Source of the DNA: Lachnospiraceae bacterium UBA7076
Lineage (GTDB): Bacteria; Bacillota; Clostridia; Lachnospirales; Lachnospiraceae
NCBI GenBank assembly: GCA_002493625.1
Contig: DKZK01000035.1
Coordinates: 145,228-167,243, forward strand
Length of the DNA stretch: 22,016 bases
Reading direction: 5' to 3'
Notes under the pieces: model-generated
Told to the model about the DNA's origin: nothing
Seen by the model: the letters and a program-made list of their open reading frames with translations, nothing else
The model's database searches: none
Position numbers and translations under genes: made by a program
In this document: piece after piece, positions 1 through 5,466 of the stretch
Position numbering within the stretch: the first letter of the stretch is position 1
Layout of the letters: each line of letters begins with the position of its first letter

Positions 1-65
1 CTTTGTTTAAAATGCATAATGAAAAAAATTAAAATCCTTATTGCGACAGCCACGGCAAAATGCTT

Positions 66-94
66 TTGACAACGAACATATGATGTATTATTAT
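66..94 (+). promoter_or_regulatory. Sigma-A-type promoter for DJ-1/murF
   Basis: TTGACA at 66-71 and TATTAT at 89-94 are separated by 17 bases, close to the housekeeping consensus. This implies a leader of roughly 115 bases before the DJ-1 start codon at 218. I see no recognisable riboswitch or hairpin-plus-T-run in that leader. Confidence 0.55.
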
Positions 95-217
95 ATACAA
101 TATATGGTAAATTATAAAGAGAATTTTTATTGATTTGAGTGTTGTCGTATGTAATTGCGGAGTCGGTTGGCGGCTTTTCGTTAGATGTGACAGGATAATA
201 ATTGCAGGAGGTACGGT

Positions 218-772
218 ATGAGTAAGGTAAATATTTTCTTTGCTACAGGCTACGAGGAGGTTGAGGCATTGACAGTTGTCGACCTCTTGAGGAGAGCAGG
301 AATAGAAACAGATATGATTTCCGTTACGGGAGATTTAAACGTGACAAGCTCACACAATGTAACGGTAAAAATGGACAGGCTTTTTGAGCAGGCGGACGAA
401 AACGCAGATATGCTTGTTCTGCCGGGCGGAATGCCGGGAACGACAAATCTTGCGCAGCATAAAGGTCTTGCCGACATGATTAATCGTTTTAACGAGGCAG
501 GAAAATACATTGCCGCAATATGCGCGGCACCTACCGTTTACGGAAAAATGGGGCTTCTGGCAGGAAAGAATGCGACCTGCTATCCGGGCATGGAGAGCGA
601 CTTAAGAGGAGCAAATAAGCTTACAGACAAGGTTGTCATAGACGGAAATGTTATAACAAGCAGAGGGCTTGGTACGGCTATCGATTTCGGACTTGCGCTT
701 GTGGCTCTTTTAAAGGGCATAGGAACAGCGGAGGAATTGGCGAGTAAAATAGTATATAAGGCTGATTGCTAA
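218..772 (+). CDS. DJ-1/PfpI family protein
   Basis: This 184-residue protein has the usual length and layout of the DJ-1/ThiJ/PfpI superfamily. It opens with a beta strand and the G-x-EE-x-E motif near residues 11-16. The LVLPGG motif lies at about residues 66-71. The nucleophile elbow AAICAAP places the reactive Cys at residue 102, with Glu14 nearby as its likely partner. Members act as glyoxalase III or deglycase enzymes, or as redox-sensing chaperones; the exact activity cannot be told from sequence. The ATG at 218 follows an AGGAGG sequence (207-212) at normal spacing. murF follows after 18 bases, so the two are probably co-transcribed, although no functional link between them is obvious. 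The protein should be cytoplasmic because no signal peptide is visible. Confidence 0.85.
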   Translation: MSKVNIFFATGYEEVEALTVVDLLRRAGIETDMISVTGDLNVTSSHNVTVKMDRLFEQADENADMLVLPGGMPGTTNLAQHKGLADMINRFNEAGKYIAAICAAPTVYGKMGLLAGKNATCYPGMESDLRGANKLTDKVVIDGNVITSRGLGTAIDFGLALVALLKGIGTAEELASKIVYKADC

Positions 773-790
773 TGTTATAAGGAGTATGAC

Positions 791-2155
791 GTGTATAATA
801 TAAAGGTTAAGGACATCGTGGAGGCAACGGGAGGACGGCTTCTTTCCGGTGATGAAAATACCCCTCTCGGGGACATTTGTATTGACTCCCGCAAAATAAA
901 AGAGGGCGATTTATTTGTGCCTATCGTGGGCAATAAAATAGATGCACACAGATTTATAGAGGGCGCGCTTGAAAAGGGCGCGGCAACGCTTACACAGCAC
1001 CATAGAGGGGTTGTTATATCAGATAAGCCGTACATTCAGGTTACAGACACGGAAAAGGCGTTACAGGATATAGGAACATACATAAGAAACCGAATAAATA
1101 TACCGGTTATCGGAGTTACGGGGAGCGTGGGGAAGACGACCACAAGGGAAATGATAGCCACTGCCCTTTCCGGCTGCGCAAATGTGTATCAGACATCAGG
1201 CAACTACAATTCACAGGTTGGCGTTCCCATAACAATATCACGAACCCCTGAGGATGCAGAGGTTGCGGTTATAGAAATGGGAATGAGCGAGCAGGGAGAA
1301 ATGCATAATCTTTCGAGAATTGCAAAGCCCGATATATGCGTAATTACCATAATAGGCGTTGCCCACATTGAAAACCTGAAGACGCAGGAAAACATCCGCA
1401 GGGAAAAGCTTGCCATTACGGATTACATGAATAAGGACGGAGCACTGTTTTTAAACGGCGATGATCCCCTTCTTTTTAAGCTTAAGGGAAAAACGGGTGT
1501 TAAGACGCTTTATTACGGATTGTCCGAAAAATGCGAATACAGGGCAGAAAATATCCGTATGGAGGATTACAAAATAAAATATGATTATGTACACGGAGAT
1601 GTGAGGGTTCCCGTGCTGTTAAATGCCCTTGGAAAGCATAATGTGAGCAACTCCCTTATTGGAATGGCAATTGCGGATTACATGGGTTACAGCCTTAGCG
1701 ATGCGGCGAAGGGTTTTGAGGAATTTCACGGAATAAGACAGAAGGTTATTTCCATACCCGGCAAATACACAATTATTGACGACACCTACAATGCAAGTCC
1801 GGATTCCATGAAGGCGAGCATAGAGGTGCTTGCGGATATGGAAAATAAGGGAAGAAAGATAGCAGTGCTCGGCGATATGTTTGAGCTTGGGGAAAACAGC
1901 GAAAAGTATCATTATGAGGTGGGAGAATTTCTTGCGGATAAGCCTATAGATGAGCTTGTTGTGGTGGGAGAGCTGACGCAGCATATAAGAAGGGCTGTTG
2001 AGGATGCAGACTCGGACATAAAATGCTATTCATTTAAGGATAACGGCGAGGTTGCCCTTTACCTTATGTCTGTCATGATGCCTGACGATATTGTTCTTAT
2101 AAAGGGCTCAAACGGAATGAAGCTTGAGGAAATCGTAAGCAATATGAGAGGATAA
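791..2155 (+). CDS. murF: UDP-N-acetylmuramoyl-tripeptide--D-alanyl-D-alanine ligase MurF
   Basis: MurF joins D-Ala-D-Ala to UDP-MurNAc-tripeptide using ATP, the last cytoplasmic step of peptidoglycan precursor assembly. At 454 residues the protein has normal family length. The N-terminal substrate-binding domain contains the D-S-R-K motif (about residues 32-35). The ATP-binding loop GVTGSVGKTTT spans about residues 108-118, with Lys115 as the P-loop lysine. The central domain has the conserved DDTYNASPDSM motif, typical of MurF rather than MurC, MurD or MurE. The start is GTG at 791, chosen because AAGGAG ends 6 bases upstream and the N-terminal domain begins there. It lies 18 bases after the DJ-1 gene and appears to share its promoter. 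The usual neighbours (mraY, murE, ddl) are absent, so this is a detached murF rather than part of a dcw cluster. Confidence 0.93.
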   Translation: MYNIKVKDIVEATGGRLLSGDENTPLGDICIDSRKIKEGDLFVPIVGNKIDAHRFIEGALEKGAATLTQHHRGVVISDKPYIQVTDTEKALQDIGTYIRNRINIPVIGVTGSVGKTTTREMIATALSGCANVYQTSGNYNSQVGVPITISRTPEDAEVAVIEMGMSEQGEMHNLSRIAKPDICVITIIGVAHIENLKTQENIRREKLAITDYMNKDGALFLNGDDPLLFKLKGKTGVKTLYYGLSEKCEYRAENIRMEDYKIKYDYVHGDVRVPVLLNALGKHNVSNSLIGMAIADYMGYSLSDAAKGFEEFHGIRQKVISIPGKYTIIDDTYNASPDSMKASIEVLADMENKGRKIAVLGDMFELGENSEKYHYEVGEFLADKPIDELVVVGELTQHIRRAVEDADSDIKCYSFKDNGEVALYLMSVMMPDDIVLIKGSNGMKLEEIVSNMRG

Positions 2156-2174
2156 ATCAGGAAGCACTTTTACC

Positions 2175-2203
2175 TTGACACTAAAATTTTACTGTGATAT
2201 ATT
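2175..2203 (+). promoter_or_regulatory. Strong promoter of the rubrerythrin-rubredoxin operon
   Basis: A perfect TTGACA (2175-2180) is followed after exactly 17 bases by TATATT (2198-2203), with an extended TG at 2195-2196. Transcription would begin near 2210. The -35 box lies inside the left arm of a 9-bp inverted repeat (TTGACACTA 2175-2183 and TAGTGTCAA 2206-2214) that brackets the whole promoter. Confidence 0.75.
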
Positions 2204-2216
2204 GGTAGTGTCAAAA

Positions 2217-2231
2217 TGATAATGATTATTA
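2217..2231 (+). promoter_or_regulatory. PerR/Fur-type operator
   Basis: The 15-mer TGATAATGATTATTA is a 7-1-7 near-palindrome. It differs at one base from the classical Bacillus Fur box and at two from the PerR box. It sits just downstream of the predicted start point, where a bound repressor would block transcription. Rubrerythrin genes of clostridia are known PerR targets, so PerR is the more likely regulator; sequence alone does not decide between PerR and Fur. Confidence 0.6.
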
Positions 2232-2267
2232 ATATCAAAATAACATATAAGTGAAAGGAGAAAAATT

Positions 2268-2807
2268 ATGAAGTTTGTATGTAGTGTATGCGGTTATGTT
2301 TACGAGGGAGATGCAGCGCCGGAAAGCTGTCCTGTATGTAAGGCTCCTGCTGACAAGTTCAAGGCTCAGGAGGGCGAGCTGTCATGGGCAGCAGAGCACG
2401 TTGTAGGAGTTGCGCAGGGTGTAAGCGAGGATATTCTGGCAGACCTCAGAATGAATTTTGAGGGTGAGTGCTCAGAGGTAGGCATGTATCTTGCTATGGC
2501 AAGAGTTGCGCACAGAGAAGGCTATCCGGAAATCGGCATGTACTATGAGAAGGCTGCCTATGAGGAGGCAGAGCACGCTGCCAAGTTTGCAGAGCTTCTT
2601 GGCGAGGTGGTAACAGACAGCACAAAGAAGAACCTTGAGCTCAGGGTTGCCGCTGAAAACGGCGCAACGGCAGGCAAGACTGACCTTGCAAAGAGAGCAA
2701 AGGCTGCTAATCTTGACGCAATACATGACACGGTACATGAGATGGCTCGTGACGAGGCAAGACACGGAAAGGCATTCGAGGGACTTCTTAAGAGGTACTT
2801 CGGCTAA
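2268..2807 (+). CDS. Reverse rubrerythrin (rubredoxin domain first)
   Basis: Rubrerythrins reduce hydrogen peroxide in the cytoplasm of anaerobes, taking electrons through a rubredoxin-type iron centre. Here the rubredoxin-like domain is at the N-terminus (Cys5, Cys8, Cys21 and Cys24). A four-helix ferritin-like di-iron domain follows from about residue 52 to the end. Candidate di-iron ligands are Glu67, the EEAEH motif (Glu99-His103) and the DEARH motif (Asp162-His166). This order is the reverse of classical rubrerythrin and matches the clostridial revRbr class. At 179 residues the length is typical. The start has a strong AAAGGAG site. Rubredoxin is encoded next, a plausible electron donor. 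The promoter and PerR/Fur-like box upstream suggest induction by peroxide or metal status. Confidence 0.92.
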   Translation: MKFVCSVCGYVYEGDAAPESCPVCKAPADKFKAQEGELSWAAEHVVGVAQGVSEDILADLRMNFEGECSEVGMYLAMARVAHREGYPEIGMYYEKAAYEEAEHAAKFAELLGEVVTDSTKKNLELRVAAENGATAGKTDLAKRAKAANLDAIHDTVHEMARDEARHGKAFEGLLKRYFG

Positions 2808-2848
2808 TATATTATATACCAAAGGTAATCAGGAAGGAGACAGAAGAT

Positions 2849-3022
2849 ATGGATAAGTATTTTTGCAACCCATGTGGTTACACCTATGACCCTGCTGTGG
2901 GAGACCCTGAGCACGGAATTGCTCCGGGAACAGCATTTGAGGATATACCGGACGATTGGGTATGTCCGAACTGTGGAATTGACAAGAGTATGTTCCAGCG
3001 CTGTATAGACAATTATAATTAG
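2849..3022 (+). CDS. Rubredoxin
   Basis: A 57-codon gene encodes a complete rubredoxin, the small iron-sulfur electron carrier with one iron bound by four cysteines. The ligand pairs are CNPC (Cys6 and Cys9) and CPNC (Cys39 and Cys42). The intervening aromatic and acidic segment has the conserved Y-x-Y-D-P start and a D-D-W sequence before the second pair. The length is close to the usual 52-55 residues. An AGGAAGGAGA site sits about 8 bases before the ATG. The gene lies 41 bases after reverse rubrerythrin and before a strong terminator. It most likely shares the upstream promoter and feeds electrons to rubrerythrin during peroxide or oxygen detoxification. Confidence 0.95.
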   Translation: MDKYFCNPCGYTYDPAVGDPEHGIAPGTAFEDIPDDWVCPNCGIDKSMFQRCIDNYN

Positions 3023-3034
3023 TAAGAAAAAAAG

Positions 3035-3072
3035 GGACCGCATAAGAGTTATCTTATGCGGTTCATTTTTTT
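3035..3072 (+). terminator. Rho-independent terminator after rubredoxin
   Basis: A 12-bp stem (3035-3046 with 3053-3064, one G-T pair) encloses a 6-base loop and is followed by seven T residues (3066-3072). It closes the rubrerythrin-rubredoxin unit and separates it from the RTX locus. Confidence 0.88.
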
Positions 3073-3076
3073 ATGC

Positions 3077-3111
3077 AAAAAACGTGTCGTTCGTGCATAG
3101 ATAGTTGAAAT
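3077..3111. repeat. Single copy of the RTX-locus upstream element
   Basis: This stretch carries the core CGTGTCGTTC followed by RTGCATAGAWAGTTGAAAT. It matches the element in front of the two 231-residue genes almost base for base. Here the core occurs once; there it occurs twice in tandem. It lies just upstream of a predicted -35 box, as expected for an activator site, but its regulator is unknown. Confidence 0.6.
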
Positions 3112-3115
3112 AATG

Positions 3116-3144
3116 TTGAAATGGCTCAGATAAACAGGTAAAAT
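3116..3144 (+). promoter_or_regulatory. Promoter of the RTX locus
   Basis: TTGAAA (3116-3121) and TAAAAT (3139-3144) are spaced by 17 bases. The start point would be near 3151, about 50 bases before the first small gene. It is the first good promoter after the rubredoxin terminator and could drive the whole RTX locus. Confidence 0.6.
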
Positions 3145-3202
3145 ATGTTAAAGAATCTTCAAAGGCGAGATTTAATAAGTAAAAAATTTAAGGAGAAGCT
3201 TT

Positions 3203-3808
3203 ATGAACAATCTGGAAAATTCAAAAAGAGCAAAGAAGGCTCTTGAACATATAAAAAAAGCATTAAAAAATGGTAAAGGTACAAAAGCGTCTGATTGGAT
3301 TCCTTTATTTGGTGCAGGAGGACCTCCGAATAGCGGATATGATGGTGGAAAATTCAGATATGGATTTATAAGTAAAAAAAGGTGTAAAGAAATATGCAAA
3401 ATGAAAATAGGTGATCCAAATAGATGTAGACCATATTTTGATGCAAATAGGGAATATTTTGTGGCAAATAAGGACGAGTCGCTTCTTTTCTGCCAGGCTT
3501 TTTCACCAAGACCTGATATGCGCGATACACATCCATATGATATTTTTTTGTATTTTATTGAAAATGATTTTTATTATATTAAATATGAGCATCTTGAGAT
3601 TCATGATGAAGAAAGAAATAAGATAATGTATCGCATTGAAACCATAAATATTTTCAAAAATGAATTTATTGATAAAAGAAACGATAAAGAGTATGTACTT
3701 AGTAATTTGAAAGCCATGATTTCTAAAAATGAAGAGAATTCAGTATGGCTTCCAAATTTCAAAAGAGTATATGAATTTACTTTTTATTATGATGGGAAGA
3801 AAATTTAA
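3203..3808 (+). CDS. Uncharacterised small protein, RTX-locus paralogue 1
   Basis: I do not recognise this 201-residue family. It has a Lys-rich helical start (residues 1-28), then an ASDWI motif at 29-33 followed by a Gly/Pro-rich linker. From about residue 51 comes a globular, aromatic-rich part with the landmarks FRYGFIS (51-57), a DESLLF segment near 91-96 and AFSPR (99-103). The C-terminus (YEFTFYYDGKKI) is shared with the two following paralogues. No signal peptide or membrane segment is visible, so it should start out cytoplasmic. The ATG is preceded by AAGGAG at good spacing. It is clearly diverged from the two near-identical 231-residue proteins, mainly by lacking most of their Glu/Lys-rich linker. 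Its stop codon is directly followed by a 10-codon remnant of the RTX gene start. Possible roles are an immunity, partner or co-exported protein of the RTX system; none is proven. Confidence 0.8.
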   Translation: MNNLENSKRAKKALEHIKKALKNGKGTKASDWIPLFGAGGPPNSGYDGGKFRYGFISKKRCKEICKMKIGDPNRCRPYFDANREYFVANKDESLLFCQAFSPRPDMRDTHPYDIFLYFIENDFYYIKYEHLEIHDEERNKIMYRIETINIFKNEFIDKRNDKEYVLSNLKAMISKNEENSVWLPNFKRVYEFTFYYDGKKI

Positions 3809-3838
3809 ATGGATAATTATGAGGCGGATTATAAATGA
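3809..3838 (+). pseudogene. Remnant of the RTX gene 5' end (copy 1)
   Basis: Ten codons read MDNYEADYK and stop, starting immediately after the stop codon of the upstream gene. The first 16 bases are identical to the start of the RTX gene at 5467, and the position relative to the small gene is the same. It is best read as the stub of an RTX-type gene lost or displaced by rearrangement. It could also act as a tiny leader peptide. Confidence 0.65.
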
Positions 3839-3889
3839 AAACGTGTCGTTCATGCAAAAAACGTGTCGTTCATGCATAGAAAGTTGAAA
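3839..3889. repeat. Tandem 20-bp regulatory repeats before paralogue 2
   Basis: The core CGTGTCGTTCATGC occurs twice with a 20-base period, the gap being six A residues. It is followed by ATAGAAAGTTGAAA, which ends in the predicted -35 box (TTGAAA 3884-3889). A TG-AAAAAT -10-like element lies at 3904-3912. Two direct copies about two helical turns apart resemble the layout of LytTR-type or other dimeric activator sites. The base match to the LytTR consensus is only partial, so the regulator is unknown. Confidence 0.5.
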
Positions 3890-3941
3890 TATGAAGCTGA
3901 ATATGTAAAAATATTAAAAGTAATTTCAGGAGGTAACTATT

Positions 3942-4637
3942 ATGGCAGAGGAATCGAAAGAAACATTAAAAAGGGTTAAAGAAGCGAAGGAAGCATTAAA
4001 AAAGATTAAAGTAGCATCAGATAATGGTAATATGGAGAATGTAAGCATGTCGGACTGGATAACGGCAATGGGAGGGACGCCTCGTGGATTGGCTTTCCCG
4101 GAAAAAGAAAAAGCGGTTCATAAGGAAGAACAATCAGAGGGGAAATCAGTCAATGAAGAACCGGATATAGAAAATATGGAATTTCGATATGGCTGTATCA
4201 GTGATGAGAAATGTGCGGAGATTAACAGTTGGCGTATACCAGATCCATATGGATATGGGAAAAAGTATAATGCCAGTGGTAACTTTTTGGTAACAAATGA
4301 AGATGAATCAATTCTTTTTTTTCGGGCATTTTCGCCAAGAGCGGATGAAATAGAATATTATAATAGGTCATATATGTTGATATACAAAAATGAGTATTAC
4401 TATATATATATTGCTCGTGGATATGTTGGGCATTATGAGGAAAGAAGCGGAGTACAATATTGGATTGATAAAATTGATTTCCTGTATAGTGAGGCTATAG
4501 AAAAAAGTCAGGAAAAACCAACGATATTAAGGTTATTAAAGCGTGTATATCAAAGGTATAGAGAATGTTGTAAACGAACAAGAGGACCACAGCCGATATA
4601 TGAATTTACATTTTATTATAACGGGGAGGAAATATAA
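3942..4637 (+). CDS. Uncharacterised small protein, RTX-locus paralogue 2
   Basis: This 231-residue protein belongs to the same unrecognised family as the previous small gene. A charged N-terminal helix (residues 1-30) precedes the SMSDWI motif (35-40) and GG (44-45). A Glu/Lys-rich linker (about 50-78) follows. The globular part begins with FRYGCIS (81-87) and continues with DESILFF near 121-127 and AFSPR (129-133). It also has a tyrosine-rich stretch near residues 139-160 and a basic C-terminal helix before YEFTFYYNGEEI. It has no signal peptide or transmembrane helix. The ATG follows a perfect AGGAGG at 3929-3934. It differs from paralogue 3 by only a handful of residues, so the duplication is recent. 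The SDWI and YGxIS landmarks also occur in the same order at the N-terminus of the RTX protein. No function can be assigned. Confidence 0.85.
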   Translation: MAEESKETLKRVKEAKEALKKIKVASDNGNMENVSMSDWITAMGGTPRGLAFPEKEKAVHKEEQSEGKSVNEEPDIENMEFRYGCISDEKCAEINSWRIPDPYGYGKKYNASGNFLVTNEDESILFFRAFSPRADEIEYYNRSYMLIYKNEYYYIYIARGYVGHYEERSGVQYWIDKIDFLYSEAIEKSQEKPTILRLLKRVYQRYRECCKRTRGPQPIYEFTFYYNGEEI

Positions 4638-4667
4638 ATGGATAATTATGAGGCGGATTATAAATGA
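4638..4667 (+). pseudogene. Remnant of the RTX gene 5' end (copy 2)
   Basis: This is identical to the remnant at 3809-3838 (MDNYEADYK then stop). It again begins directly after the stop of the upstream small gene, and it marks the first bases of duplication unit B. Confidence 0.65.
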
Positions 4668-4718
4668 AAATGTGTTGTTCATGCAAAAAACGTGTCGTTC
4701 ATGCATAGAAAGTTGAAA
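4668..4718. repeat. Tandem 20-bp regulatory repeats before paralogue 3
   Basis: This is the same element as at 3839-3889, shifted by 829 bases. The first core carries two changes (TGTGTTGTTC) while the second core is intact. The predicted -35 box TTGAAA is at 4713-4718 and the -10-like AAAAAT at 4736-4741. Confidence 0.5.
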
Positions 4719-4770
4719 TATGAAGCTGAATATGTAAAAATATTAAAAGTAATTTCAGGAGGTAACTATT

Positions 4771-5466
4771 ATGGCAGAGGAATCGAAAGAAACATTAAAA
4801 AGGGTTGAAGAAGCGAAGGAAGCATTAAAAAAGATTAAAGAAGCATCAGATAATGGCAATATGGAGAATGTAAGCATGTCCGACTGGATAACGGTAATGG
4901 GAGGGACGCCTCTTGGATTGGCTTTTCCGGAAAGAGAAAAAACGGTTCATAAGGAAGAACAATCAGAGGGAAAATCAGTCGATGAAGAACCGGATATAGA
5001 AAATATGGAGTTTCGATATGGTTGTATCAGTGATGACAAATGTGCGGAGATTAACAGTTGGCGCATACCTGATCCGTATGGGTATGGGAAAAAGTATAAT
5101 GCCAGTGGTAACTTTTTGGTTACAAATGAAGATGAATCAATTCTTTTTTTTATAGCATTTTCGCCAAGAGCGGATGAAATAGAATATTATAATGATGCAT
5201 ATATGCTTATATATAAGAATGAGTATTACTATATATATATCGCTCGTGGATATGTTGGTCATTATGAGGAAAGAAGCGGAGTACAATATTGGATTGATAA
5301 AATTGATTTTCTGTATAGTGAGGCTATAGAAAAAAGTCAGGAAAAACCAACGATATTAAGGTTATTAAAGCGTGTATATCAAAGGTATAGAGAATGTTGT
5401 AAACGAACAAGAGGACCACAGCCGATATATGAATTTACATTTTATTATAACGGGGAGGAAATATAA
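4771..5466 (+). CDS. Uncharacterised small protein, RTX-locus paralogue 3
   Basis: This 231-residue near-duplicate of paralogue 2 has the same SMSDWI (35-40), FRYGCIS (81-87), AFSPR and C-terminal YEFTFYYNGEEI landmarks. Substitutions are few and scattered, for example Val to Glu at 24, Ala to Val at 42 and Arg to Ile near 128. The reading frame is intact, so both copies look maintained. The final codons (NGEEI) overlap the GGGGAGG sequence at 5452-5458, which is the ribosome binding site of the RTX gene starting immediately after the stop. That arrangement implies translational coupling of this protein to the RTX protein. Roles as chaperone, immunity protein or co-exported partner are all possible; none is shown. 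Confidence 0.85.
   Translation: MAEESKETLKRVEEAKEALKKIKEASDNGNMENVSMSDWITVMGGTPLGLAFPEREKTVHKEEQSEGKSVDEEPDIENMEFRYGCISDDKCAEINSWRIPDPYGYGKKYNASGNFLVTNEDESILFFIAFSPRADEIEYYNDAYMLIYKNEYYYIYIARGYVGHYEERSGVQYWIDKIDFLYSEAIEKSQEKPTILRLLKRVYQRYRECCKRTRGPQPIYEFTFYYNGEEI

Larger units (their letters stand above)
3809..4637. repeat. 829-bp tandem duplication, unit A
   Basis: This unit runs from the RTX-start remnant through an intergenic regulatory segment and a 231-codon gene to its stop. Unit B follows without any gap and is nearly identical, including the noncoding part. A third partial copy begins at 5467 and matches for 16 bases as the true RTX gene start. Confidence 0.92.
4638..5466. repeat. 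829-bp tandem duplication, unit B
   Basis: Second unit of the tandem pair, the same length as unit A. The intergenic part differs at only a couple of bases, one of which changes the first CGTGTCGTTC core to TGTGTTGTTC. The unit ends exactly at the RTX start codon. Confidence 0.92.

Noticed and set aside
3839..4718. Direct repeats as a CRISPR array
   Set aside because: Only one or two copies per site, a constant six-A gap in place of variable spacers, and no cas genes.
3203..5466. Small genes as HlyC-type acyltransferases activating the RTX protein
   Set aside because: Length is only broadly similar and I see none of the family's conserved features; the RTX protein also looks FrpC-like rather than HlyA-like.
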